Source: Nitrosopumilaceae archaeon
Lineage (GTDB): Archaea; Thermoproteota; Nitrososphaeria; Nitrososphaerales; Nitrosopumilaceae
Length of the DNA: 8,097 nucleotides
Assembly (NCBI GenBank): GCA_013330055.1
Contig: DUJB01000019.1
Location: 4,979 to 13,075 of the forward strand
Direction: 5' to 3'
Each line of letters opens with the position of its first letter. Within the stretch, counting starts at the first letter, position 1. A program made the position numbers and the translations under genes. Of the stretch, positions 1 through 6,351 are shown one piece after another. The notes under the pieces are model-generated. The model did not search any database. It worked only from the letters and a program-made list of their open reading frames with translations, and had not been told where the DNA came from.

Positions 1-3000
1 CTACAAGTATTACCGGTTCCACCTGTTACTGTAAGACCATCTATTATACTAGAAACAGGAATCCGTTCTGAAGACGATCTAACACACAAACTTGTAGACA
101 TAATTAGAGTAAATCAGAGACTAAAAGAAAGCAAAGATGCAGGAACTCCGCCCCTTATTGTACAGGATCTAGTTGATTTGCTACAATATCACACAACCAC
201 ATATTTTGATAACGAGGTTTCTGGTATTCCACAAGCTCATCACAGATCCGGCAGACCGCTGAAAACTCTTACACAAAGATTAAAAGGAAAAGAAGGCAGA
301 TTCAGAGGTTCCCTTTCAGGGAAAAGAGTCGACTTTTCCAGCAGAACCGTGATCTCTCCAGATCCTAATCTCGATCTCTCCGAAGTGGGTGTTCCAGAAT
401 CTGTAGCAACTAAACTAACAATACCTGAGGTAGTGACAGAATGGAATATTGAAAGGCTAAAGAAACTTGTCATTAACGGGCCAATCAAATTTCCAGGTGC
501 TAATTATATTGTAAGACCAGATGGAGTTAAAATCAGACTTGACTTTGTAGAAGACAGAGAAACTATCGCAAACAATATCGAGATTGGCTACCTAATAGAA
601 CGACATCTCTCAGATGGTGATATTGTGATGTTTAACAGACAACCCTCTTTGCATCAAATGTCCATTATGGCTCATTATGTGAAAGTTTTACCAGGAAAAA
701 CTTTCAGATTGCATCCCTCTGTATGTCCACCATACAATGCTGACTTTGATGGAGATGAAATGAATTTACATGTACCACAAAGTGAGGAAGCTAGAGCTGA
801 AGCAATTCTATTGATGCGAGTTCAAGATCAATTAATCTCGCCACGATATGGCGGTCCAATAATTGGAGCTCTACGTGACTTTATAACTGGAGCTTATTTG
901 CTAACAAAAGACGGAACAACACTCACACCACAAGAGTTTGCAAATCTTGCAATGATTGCTAACTATAAAGGAACATTTCCAGAACCTGCAATAAAAAATA
1001 AAAGTGGTGTACTTTACACAGGAAAACAGCTCTTCTCTCTTTTCATGCCAAAAGATTTCAATTATATTATTACATCAAAATGGTCTAAAGGAACAAAGGG
1101 TCCTTCAAAAGATGTTATAATTAAAAATGGTCAGTTACTCAGCGGTGTAATTGACAAGGCGGCAATTGGTGCTGAAGAGCCAGATAGCGTGTTACACCGA
1201 ATAACAAAGGATTATGGCAATGATGAAGCAAAAAAATTCCTAAACTCTATACTGGTGATGTTAAAACAATTTATTACTCATTATGGATTCAGCTATGGAT
1301 ATTCTGATCTCGAACTTTCACAAAAAACAAAAGAAAACATTGTTACCGGAATACATGAAACATATGACAAAGTTTACGATCTAATATCTCAAGCAAAGAA
1401 AGGAACATTACAACTTAGTAGAGGTCTTTCTGCAGAAGAGGCATTAGAGGCATACATTGTAAACGAGCTCTCAAAAGCAAGAGACAAGGCTGGTGGTACA
1501 GCTGATAAATCATTTGATGAAACAAATTCCGGTAGAATAATGGCAACTACTGGTGCTAGAGGTTCATCGTTAAACATAGGACAAATGGCAGGAGCATTAG
1601 GTCAACAATCAATCCGAGGAAAAAGGATTCACAAAGGGTACAATAACAGAGCTCTGCCACACTACAAAGAAAATGATACAAATCCTGACGCTAGAGGATT
1701 TGTTAAATCAAACTACCGAGACGGCCTTTCCACTTTGGAATTTTTCTTTCATGCGATGGGAGGACGTGAAGGACTTGTAGATACTGCAGTAAGAACACAA
1801 CAAAGTGGTTACATGCAGAGAAGGCTGATTAATGCACTTGAACACCTTAAGCTAGAATACGACGGAACCGTCAGAGATCCGCATGGTCACATAATACAAT
1901 TCTTGTATGGCGAAGATGGAATTGATGTTGCAAAAAGTGATCATGGTGAGGCATTTAGGATTGGAAGATTGATAGAATCTGAAACTATAGTTGATTCTGG
2001 TAAAAAAGCAACAAAAGAAGAGATTGCAGAGTTTGCTAAAAAATACACAAAGACATTCAACCCGAAACTTACAAAAATGGTTCAAGACGCATTACTCGAA
2101 GCAAAATTAAGTAAAGAAGGAATAGAAAAGGTGTGTAAGAAATCACTTGAATTATATGAAAATGCTAAGGTCGAACCTGGTCAAGCAGTAGGTATAGTTA
2201 CAGCACAATCAATTGGCGAACCTGGTACACAAATGACACTCAGGACATTCCATTTTGCAGGAATTAGAGAAAGAAACGTGACTTTGGGTCTTCCAAGGCT
2301 AATTGAGCTTGTTGACGCACGTAAAAAACCACTGACCCCAACAATGGATATTTACCTAGAACCAAAATTTAAGAAGTCAAAAGAAAAAGCCATACAAGTA
2401 GCTCGTGAGATTTTACATACAAAAATAATCGCATTGATATCCAGTACCGAGACTGATTATTCAACAAAGATAAAGCTAAACCTGAATCCTGATAAACTGA
2501 AAGAGAGGGCATGTACCATTGGTGATGTAGAAGATGCACTACAGTCGTCAAAAAAGAAGTTTGAGATAGAAACAAGTGGTAATTCTATCACCCTCACCCT
2601 TACTGAGGAATCTGACGCACAAACACTACTTGTCCTAAGAAACAAAATCCTTGGAACAAAAGTAAAAGGTGTAGCTGATGTGGAAAGAGTTACAATTGTA
2701 CAACAGGATGATGAATGGGTTATACAAACATCTGGTTCTAACATTGCTAAAGTGTTAGAAGTAGAAGGAATTGATAAAAAAGACATTCGCACAAACAATG
2801 TCTTTGAAATTGGAAATACTCTGGGCATTGAAGCTGCACGTAATGCGTTAATAAACGAACTTAGTACAACCCTTGAAGATCAAGGTTTAGAGGTAGATAT
2901 TAGATACATCATGCTTGTAGCAGATTTGATGTGTTCTAGAGGATACATGCAACAAATTGGCAGACATGGAATTGCAGGTACGAAAACCAGTGTACTTGCA

Positions 3001-3162
3001 AGAGCCGCATTTGAAATCACGGTTCCAACAATTGCAGAAGCAGCACTTGCTGGTGAGGTTGAGCAACTCAAAGGTGTAACAGAAAATGTTATAGTTGGCG
3101 CAAATATACCTGTGGGAACAGGCACCGTAGATCTTTACATGAAGGTGGTAAAAAACGAGTAA
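1..3162 (+). CDS. rpoA: DNA-directed RNA polymerase subunit A (unsplit A'+A''), 5'-truncated by window edge
   Basis: Largest, catalytic subunit of archaeal RNA polymerase. The reading frame is open from base 1 and 1053 residues are visible, so the true start lies upstream. The first visible residues (LQVLPVPPVTVRPSI) already belong to the family, and I estimate that about 200 N-terminal residues (clamp and zinc sites) are missing. Visible landmarks are the lid/rudder region (GKEGRFRGSLSGKRVDFSSR, from about 289), the metal-binding active-site motif NADFDGD (736-756), the funnel segment GARGSSLNIGQMAGALGQQ (about 1555-1611), the bridge helix LEFFFHAMGGREGLVDTA (about 1735-1790), the trigger loop EPGTQMTLRTFHFAG (about 2218-2262) and the C-terminal clamp segment (about 2890-3140). 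In many archaea the gene is split after the bridge helix. Here the frame runs unbroken through YGEDGID into the A'' part, as is known for Thaumarchaeota. The L30e gene overlaps or abuts its stop. Confidence 0.97.
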   Translation, partial: LQVLPVPPVTVRPSIILETGIRSEDDLTHKLVDIIRVNQRLKESKDAGTPPLIVQDLVDLLQYHTTTYFDNEVSGIPQAHHRSGRPLKTLTQRLKGKEGRFRGSLSGKRVDFSSRTVISPDPNLDLSEVGVPESVATKLTIPEVVTEWNIERLKKLVINGPIKFPGANYIVRPDGVKIRLDFVEDRETIANNIEIGYLIERHLSDGDIVMFNRQPSLHQMSIMAHYVKVLPGKTFRLHPSVCPPYNADFDGDEMNLHVPQSEEARAEAILLMRVQDQLISPRYGGPIIGALRDFITGAYLLTKDGTTLTPQEFANLAMIANYKGTFPEPAIKNKSGVLYTGKQLFSLFMPKDFNYIITSKWSKGTKGPSKDVIIKNGQLLSGVIDKAAIGAEEPDSVLHRITKDYGNDEAKKFLNSILVMLKQFITHYGFSYGYSDLELSQKTKENIVTGIHETYDKVYDLISQAKKGTLQLSRGLSAEEALEAYIVNELSKARDKAGGTADKSFDETNSGRIMATTGARGSSLNIGQMAGALGQQSIRGKRIHKGYNNRALPHYKENDTNPDARGFVKSNYRDGLSTLEFFFHAMGGREGLVDTAVRTQQSGYMQRRLINALEHLKLEYDGTVRDPHGHIIQFLYGEDGIDVAKSDHGEAFRIGRLIESETIVDSGKKATKEEIAEFAKKYTKTFNPKLTKMVQDALLEAKLSKEGIEKVCKKSLELYENAKVEPGQAVGIVTAQSIGEPGTQMTLRTFHFAGIRERNVTLGLPRLIELVDARKKPLTPTMDIYLEPKFKKSKEKAIQVAREILHTKIIALISSTETDYSTKIKLNLNPDKLKERACTIGDVEDALQSSKKKFEIETSGNSITLTLTEESDAQTLLVLRNKILGTKVKGVADVERVTIVQQDDEWVIQTSGSNIAKVLEVEGIDKKDIRTNNVFEIGNTLGIEAARNALINELSTTLEDQGLEVDIRYIMLVADLMCSRGYMQQIGRHGIAGTKTSVLARAAFEITVPTIAEAALAGEVEQLKGVTENVIVGANIPVGTGTVDLYMKVVKNE
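3142..3149 (+). promoter_or_regulatory. Ribosome binding site that argues for the ACG start of L30e
   Basis: AAGGTGGT inside the 3' end of rpoA contains GGTG, complementary to the CACC of the archaeal 16S rRNA tail. It ends 5 bases before the ACG at 3155, with the GGTG core 7 bases away. The S12 and S7 genes of the same operon have similar sites at similar distance, while the ATG at 3191 has none. This supports 3155 as the true initiation point. Confidence 0.5.
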
Positions 3163-3475
3163 ACTTTTAGAAAAAGTAATCAAAGAAGTAATGGAGGACA
3201 ACGATTGTTCCCTTGGTACAAAGGAAGTAGTAACTTCAATAAAAAATTCCAAACTTGTAATTTTATCTGACTCTATTCCAAAAAACATACTTCAAAAAAT
3301 ACATGAAACTGCTAAAAACTCTAAGGTGCCAACTATAAATTTCAAAGGCTCATCTGTAGCACTTGGAAGACTTTGTGGCACACAATTTAGAATCTCCGCG
3401 CTTTCACTAAAAACTTTGAGCGATACAAACCTCAAATCGATTTTAAAGGAAGCACAACAGGAGACCCAAGAATAA
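3155..3475 (+). CDS. rpl30e: Ribosomal protein L30e-family protein, probable ACG start
   Basis: Small RNA-binding protein of the L7Ae/L30e fold, normally part of the large ribosomal subunit and encoded right after RNA polymerase subunit A in archaea. Core features are visible: LGTKEVVTSIKNSKLVILSD (strand/helix with the conserved G-x-K), then VPTINFKGSSVALGRLCG, matching the family pattern in which a short strand is followed by (G/E)-x-S-x-(E/A)-LG. The first ATG in frame is at 3191 and gives 94 residues, but it has no Shine-Dalgarno and would remove helix 1. Twelve more residues (TSKLLEKVIKEV) read in frame back to an ACG at 3155, overlapping the rpoA stop (ACGAGTAA). AAGGTGGT at 3142-3149 sits at normal ribosome-binding distance. 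That start gives 106 residues, near the family's usual 100 or so. The family call is firm. The ACG start is inference; a base error or a real ATG-to-ACG change are both possible. Confidence 0.82.
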   Translation, partial: TSKLLEKVIKEVMEDNDCSLGTKEVVTSIKNSKLVILSDSIPKNILQKIHETAKNSKVPTINFKGSSVALGRLCGTQFRISALSLKTLSDTNLKSILKEAQQETQE

Positions 3476-3504
3476 ATGTCTTATTTTTTAACAATTGGTT
3501 ATCA

Positions 3505-3514
3505 AGCTTTAAAT
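3505..3514 (+). promoter_or_regulatory. Possible internal TATA box upstream of nusA
   Basis: The 77-base gap between L30e and nusA holds GCTTTAAATG, which resembles an archaeal TATA element. A start about 25 bases downstream would fall near 3535 and leave a short leader before the nusA ATG at 3553. That ATG lacks a Shine-Dalgarno sequence, unlike the other junctions of this operon. A second T/A-rich stretch (CTTTAAAATAG, 3534-3544) lies too close to the ATG to drive it. In such AT-rich sequence matches of this kind are common, so this is only a candidate. Confidence 0.3.
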
Positions 3515-3552
3515 GAGCCAGACAAGGCATCGACTTTAAAATAGACGCAGAC

Positions 3553-4011
3553 ATGACAGAAACAATCAAACTTACTACAGATCAAATTAAACTAATGTCG
3601 TTATTTCAAAATGTGACTGGTGCAACTGCAAGAGATTGTATAGAGGATGAAAAACTTGACAGAGTGATATTTGTTGTTAATCAAGGCAAGATGGGTCTTG
3701 CAATTGGCAAAGGTGGAACTACCATTAGAAACTTACAAAATGTTGTAAAAAGAAATGTAGAGCTAGTAGAGTATGCAGAAGACCCGATCGAATTTCTGAA
3801 AAATACATTAAATCCAAAATTAATTTCTGAAGTTAAAATAAACAAAAGATTGGATGGTTCTATGCAAGCAATAGTTATAGTAGATCCAAAAAAGAAAGGT
3901 ATAGTAGTAGGACGAGAAGGTCGTAACGCTGAAAAAGCACGCCTTTTAGCAAAACGATACTTTCAAATTTCAAGCGTTCTGATCCAAAGTCCTGAAAAAA
4001 TAATGGAGTGA
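3553..4011 (+). CDS. nusA: Archaeal transcription factor NusA (two KH domains)
   Basis: Archaeal NusA is a short RNA-binding protein made only of the two KH domains of bacterial NusA, lacking the polymerase-binding N-terminal and S1 parts. The 152-residue length fits that form. KH1 carries the GxxG loop as IGKGG (about residues 52-56) in [18 protein letters not shown]2 carries VGREGRN (about residues 115-121) followed by [12 protein letters not shown]. The frame has a stop at 3514 and no other start between it and the ATG at 3553, so the start is well fixed. The position between L30e and S12 is the usual archaeal order. The gene has no clear Shine-Dalgarno and may have its own promoter in the preceding gap. 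The S12 ATG begins four bases after its stop. Confidence 0.95.
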   Translation: MTETIKLTTDQIKLMSLFQNVTGATARDCIEDEKLDRVIFVVNQGKMGLAIGKGGTTIRNLQNVVKRNVELVEYAEDPIEFLKNTLNPKLISEVKINKRLDGSMQAIVIVDPKKKGIVVGREGRNAEKARLLAKRYFQISSVLIQSPEKIME

Positions 4012-4015
4012 TAGT

Positions 4016-4453
4016 ATGGCGAAATCACCACTTGGCTTATTTTCAGGAAGAGTTCTCAAGGATAAAAGAAAGAAACAACGATGGTCTATAGGAACTTACA
4101 AAAGAAGAAACCTAGGTCTTAACAAAAAAGCAGATCCATTAGGTGGTGCTCCACAAGCAAGAGGGATTGTTTTAGAAAAAGTAGGTATTGAAGCAAAACA
4201 GCCAAACTCCGCAGTAAGAAAATGTGTTCGTGTTCAACTCATAAAAAATGGAAAAACAGTTACTGCCTTTTTACCAAGAGATGGTGCAATGAATTTTGTT
4301 GATGAACACGACGAAGTACATGTTGAAGGAATGGGTGCAACTATGGGTGGCGCAATGGGAGATATTCCTGGTGTGAGATGGAAAGTCTTCAAAGTAAATG
4401 GCACTTCATTAAAAGAACTTGTATATGGAAAGAAAGAAAAACCTAGGAGATAG
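4016..4453 (+). CDS. rps12: 30S ribosomal protein S12 (uS12)
   Basis: Decoding-centre protein of the small subunit. The 145 residues match the archaeal/eukaryotic (S23-like) form. Hallmarks are the basic N-terminus ([17 protein letters not shown]), the highly conserved [20 protein letters not shown] loop that contacts the decoding site (about residues 62-81), [19 protein letters not shown] (about 88-106) and [19 protein letters not shown] at 4005-4008, overlapping the end of nusA, is placed seven bases before the ATG. S7 follows after two bases, so the two are surely co-transcribed and probably translationally linked. Confidence 0.98.
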   Translation: MAKSPLGLFSGRVLKDKRKKQRWSIGTYKRRNLGLNKKADPLGGAPQARGIVLEKVGIEAKQPNSAVRKCVRVQLIKNGKTVTAFLPRDGAMNFVDEHDEVHVEGMGATMGGAMGDIPGVRWKVFKVNGTSLKELVYGKKEKPRR

Positions 4454-4455
4454 AC

Positions 4456-5055
4456 ATGGCAGAAACAGCTAATCTTTTACTTTTTAGAAAATGGGATCTC
4501 TCAAATATTGAAATAAAAGATCCAGGATTGAAGAATGCTATATCTGTAAAAAAGACCATAATACCTTTGACTTTTGGTCGTTCAGCACTTAAACGATTCA
4601 ACAAAGCCGAAGTCAACATAGTAGAAAGACTTGCAAACAAACTCTTACATTTTGGAAAAAAATATGCAAAAAACACTGGCAGAATGGGCGGTAAGAAAAC
4701 GCGTTCAATTAATACAGTGAAAGCAGCATTTGAAATTATAAACTTGAAGACTGGAAAGAACCCCATTGAAATATTGGTAAGAGCAATTGAACACTCTGCA
4801 CCAAATGAGGATACGACAAGAATAGTTTATGGTGGAACCGTTTACCATGTCTCTGTTGATGTCGCTCCATTACGAAGAGTTGATCTTGCATTGAGATTTA
4901 TTGCAGAAGGAGTACGCGATGCATCATTTTCAAACCCAAAAGCAATAGAGGAAAACCTTGCCGAACATTTGATATTGGCTGCAGCAAATGATATGAATGC
5001 ACCGTCGGTCAAGAAAAAGAATGAGCTTGAAAGAATAGCTATGGCTTCTCGATAG
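4456..5055 (+). CDS. rps7: 30S ribosomal protein S7 (uS7)
   Basis: Small-subunit head protein that binds the 3' domain of 16S rRNA near the exit-site tRNA. The 199-residue length fits the archaeal/eukaryotic (S5e-like) type with its N-terminal extension. Recognisable blocks are IPLTFGRSALKRFNKAEVNIVERLANKL, GKKTRSINTVKAAFEIINLKTGKNPIEILVRAIEHSAPNEDTTRIVYGG, PLRRVDLALRFIAEG and the C-terminal ...KKKNELERIAMASR. GGAG at 4446-4449 inside the end of S12 gives a well-spaced ribosome binding site. In many archaea elongation factor 1-alpha and S10 follow; here the operon ends at this gene and a convergent tRNA comes next. Confidence 0.98.
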   Translation: MAETANLLLFRKWDLSNIEIKDPGLKNAISVKKTIIPLTFGRSALKRFNKAEVNIVERLANKLLHFGKKYAKNTGRMGGKKTRSINTVKAAFEIINLKTGKNPIEILVRAIEHSAPNEDTTRIVYGGTVYHVSVDVAPLRRVDLALRFIAEGVRDASFSNPKAIEENLAEHLILAAANDMNAPSVKKKNELERIAMASR

Positions 5056-5087
5056 AATCTACAGAATTATATAATTATACAAAAGAG
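5056..5087. terminator. Short convergent spacer between rps7 and tRNA-Gln, with T-run for the tRNA
   Basis: These 32 bases separate the ends of two converging genes. On the minus strand the sequence after the tRNA discriminator reads CTCTTTTG, a short T-run typical of archaeal termination. The perfect 12-base palindrome AATTATATAATT (5065-5076) lies in the middle. On the plus strand there is no T-run of four or more, so how the rps7 transcript ends is not evident; it may run into the tRNA antisense. Confidence 0.35.
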
Positions 5088-5122
5088 TAGCCCGAGGCAG
5101 ATTCGAACTGCCGTCCCCAGGT

Positions 5123-5137
5123 ATCCTCTCCTAAGAT
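5123..5137 (-). other. Canonical tRNA-Gln intron at position 37/38
   Basis: The 15 bases (ATCTTAGGAGAGGAT on the minus strand) lie between G37 and A38. The loop bases CTCT (32-35) can pair with AGAG inside the intron. That leaves a three-base GGA bulge at the 5' junction and a four-base GATA bulge at the 3' junction, so the cuts GG^A and GAT^A both fall inside bulges. This is a relaxed bulge-helix-bulge, the substrate type of the archaeal tRNA-splicing endonuclease. A one-base shift of the intron gives the same mature sequence. Confidence 0.85.
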
Positions 5138-5157
5138 CCAGAGCCTGGAATCCCTAA

Positions 5158-5173
5158 CCCAAAAATTGTTTGG
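5158..5173 (-). other. Probable second tRNA-Gln intron, in the D-loop (boundaries uncertain)
   Basis: The D-loop, read as AGTGG...TTAG, holds 16 extra bases (CCAAACAATTTTTGGG on the minus strand) that fold by themselves as CCAAA/TTTGG. Without them the loop is AGTGGTTAG, a normal nine-base D-loop retaining the GG that contacts the T-loop, and the tRNA has its expected length. Non-canonical tRNA introns are known in Thaumarchaeota and Crenarchaeota. I could not draw a strict bulge-helix-bulge here, so the exact cut sites may differ by a few bases. Confidence 0.7.
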
Positions 5174-5203
5174 CCACTAGACTATCGGGCTACCGAAACG
5201 AGT

Positions 5204-5245
5204 GTAATTAGCTCAGAATATAATTATTCCCTCTGAACTAATTGC
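5204..5245. repeat. Imperfect inverted repeat flanking the tRNA promoter
   Basis: AATTAGCTCAGA (5206-5217) and TCTGAACTAATT (5232-5243) are inverted copies with a single mismatch (C5212/A5237). They extend by a T-G wobble and a G-C pair to 5204/5245, around a 14-base centre holding the tRNA TATA sequence. It lies between the end of the small hypothetical gene and the tRNA, so it could be a protein-binding site, an RNA hairpin in read-through transcripts, or chance. By rough estimate a repeat this good could appear about once by chance in an AT-rich window of this size. Confidence 0.45.
5216..5230 (-). promoter_or_regulatory. TATA-box region of the tRNA-Gln promoter
   Basis: On the minus strand the sequence GGAATAATTATATTC is centred about 30 bases upstream of the tRNA 5' end at 5191. 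That is the normal place for an archaeal TATA element given transcription starting at or a few bases before the tRNA. It is the most TATA-like sequence in the region and forms the loop of the flanking inverted repeat. Confidence 0.55.
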
Positions 5246-5284
5246 TAAAATCGAAATTTTGTTTTATAATGTCTTGGATATCTT

Positions 5285-5602
5285 CTATTTGACACTAGTT
5301 TCACGTATTGCTGTTGCGTAATCACAATCTGCTTTAAGCCGCATATATGGAGTCAATCTATAGTGAATTGAATAAAGATCCTTTTCCTTGTATAACATCC
5401 CTTTTAACAACAAAGAAACAAAACCACCTGCAATTCTTGATGGTAGTATATTCAATTCTTTACATACTTCATTCCTTTTTTTCTTATATTGTTCCATTGT
5501 AAAGCAGACGCTGTTTAGATCTAAAATTAGTGGCCACATGACTTTTTCCCAAACTAATCTTCTGTTCTGAGTAGCAGAAGCATATTTGCCTTTTTCTTCC
5601 AA
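5285..5602 (-). CDS. Small hypothetical protein, possibly winged-helix-like, TTG start
   Basis: I do not recognise a named family for these 105 residues. There is no signal peptide, membrane segment or cysteine motif. The middle is helical (FTMEQYKKKRNEVCKELNILPSRIAGGFVSLLLKGML), followed by a basic turn and strands (YKEKDLYSIHYRLTPYMRL). This layout, a helix pair followed by a hairpin 'wing', resembles small winged helix-turn-helix proteins, but that is inference from pattern only. The start must be TTG at 5602: the frame has a stop at 5617 and no ATG, GTG or other TTG in between. There is no Shine-Dalgarno. A TATA-like TTAATAAATT on the minus strand (about 5630-5640) would start transcription within about ten bases of the TTG, suggesting a nearly leaderless message. 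It is divergent from the cysteine-cluster gene and upstream of tRNA-Gln. Confidence 0.72.
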   Translation of the reverse strand: MEEKGKYASATQNRRLVWEKVMWPLILDLNSVCFTMEQYKKKRNEVCKELNILPSRIAGGFVSLLLKGMLYKEKDLYSIHYRLTPYMRLKADCDYATAIRETSVK

Positions 5603-5643
5603 GATTGATAACGTTCAAAAGTTGAGTTGTAATTTATTAATTA
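5603..5643. promoter_or_regulatory. 41-base divergent intergenic region with shared AT-rich promoter element
   Basis: The only DNA between two divergent start codons. AATTTATTAATTAATG near 5631-5646 gives a TATA-like element on the minus strand, well placed for the TTG start at 5602. For the plus-strand gene at 5644 no good TATA element sits at the expected distance; GTTCAAAAG near 5613-5621 is weak. Neither gene has a Shine-Dalgarno, so both messages should have very short leaders. Confidence 0.4.
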
Positions 5644-6351
5644 ATGCATAAAGAACTTGAAGAATCACTTGAACTCTTATCAAAAGACTGGGATATTGAT
5701 CCAATTGTACGAAATTTCATTTTAGGTAATCGTAACGATGTTTCAGAATTTGCAATAAAAGTAAGAGATGTTGTTTTTCATATTCCATATTTAACTAAAG
5801 AAGAGAGCTACATTATATGGAAATGTTATTGGCCTGATTGTCATAATTGTTGTAACCGACAAGGAAGATTGCCACTTACATCAGATGACCTTATTACAAT
5901 TAGTAAAAATCTCAAATATCAAAAAACTTCCGATTTTATAAAAAATGAAACCAATATAGCTACTTGGCAAGAAATTGGTCCTTCTGGTAATGTAAATACA
6001 ACTATGACTATGATCAATTTAAAACGAAAAGATAATGAAGATATCAACGAAGATGGAACACATATTCCATGTAGATTTCTAGATGACAAAGGTTACTGTG
6101 GTTTGCATCCAGGAAGACCAGGTGTATGTTATTTGTATCCCTTTTCATCTTGGCTCGAAAATGAAAAAGGCAGAGCACGAGTACATGCCACTTTTCAATT
6201 TACTGGAGATTGTCCTGGTTTTTATCTTTCAAAATCGATAGATCCAATGAAAGATATTCTTTTTGAGTACTCTAAAATCATCTATGAATATAATATGAAC
6301 TCAAACAGAACAGTTCGGAAAAACTTTGGTTCTATTACTTTTGGATTCTAA
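5644..6351 (+). CDS. YkgJ-family (CxxCxxCC-type) cysteine-cluster protein
   Basis: A soluble 235-residue protein with the spaced cysteine pattern of the YkgJ/UPF0153 family, annotated as a putative zinc- or iron-chelating domain; the biochemical role is not established. The first cluster is C61-x4-C66-x2-C69-C70 (KCYWPDCHNCCNRQGR), followed by the family's LT-x-DDL helix (about 78-83). The second is C143RFL...C152GLHPGRPGVC162YLYPF, then DC190PGF. This fits the family order 'CxFL...C-x-(I/L)-H/Y-x-x-RPxxC...CPG'. About 70 residues separate the two clusters. The N-terminal 50 residues are predicted helical with no export signal. ATG at 5644 is the only nearby start. Its stop overlaps the stop of the convergent reductase gene, and no neighbour suggests a client protein. 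Confidence 0.85.
   Translation: MHKELEESLELLSKDWDIDPIVRNFILGNRNDVSEFAIKVRDVVFHIPYLTKEESYIIWKCYWPDCHNCCNRQGRLPLTSDDLITISKNLKYQKTSDFIKNETNIATWQEIGPSGNVNTTMTMINLKRKDNEDINEDGTHIPCRFLDDKGYCGLHPGRPGVCYLYPFSSWLENEKGRARVHATFQFTGDCPGFYLSKSIDPMKDILFEYSKIIYEYNMNSNRTVRKNFGSITFGF

Larger units (their letters stand above)
5088..5191 (-). tRNA. tRNA-Gln (anticodon CTG), containing two introns
   Basis: On the minus strand a cloverleaf starts at 5191. The acceptor strands AGCCCGA and TCGGGCT pair in all seven positions (5185-5191 with 5089-5095), and the discriminator A is at 5088. The T arm is GGCAG-TTCGAAT-CTGCC and the anticodon stem is CCAGG/CCTGG. The loop reads CT-CTG-G before an intron and A after it, giving anticodon CTG (glutamine, codon CAG). 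The A1-U72 first pair is also usual for glutamine tRNAs. CCA is not encoded. The gene is 104 bases. Removing a 15-base intron at position 37/38 and 16 extra bases in the D-loop leaves exactly 73, a normal mature length. The D stem pairs GTCT with GGAT, including two wobble pairs. It converges on rps7. Confidence 0.93.

Noticed and set aside
2457..3288. Minus-strand open frames of 123 and 133 codons opposite rpoA and L30e
   Set aside because: They lie opposite strongly conserved coding sequence and encode low-complexity Ser/Thr/Val- or Cys-rich sequence without family motifs; they are antisense shadows.
3476..3544. Possible 22-codon gene (MSYFLTIGYQALNEPDKASTLK) whose ATG directly follows the L30e stop
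   Set aside because: AGGAG lies upstream (3459-3463) but about 12 bases away, which is too far. The peptide matches nothing known to me, and the stretch overlaps the likely nusA promoter region.
5065..5076. Perfect palindrome AATTATATAATT between rps7 and the tRNA as a regulatory site
   Set aside because: Twelve-base AT-only palindromes are expected in AT-rich spacer DNA; nothing links it to a promoter on either strand.
5388..5570. Plus-strand 60-codon open frame opposite the small hypothetical gene
   Set aside because: It has no ribosome site or recognisable motif. The minus-strand frame has a better protein-like composition and a plausible promoter.
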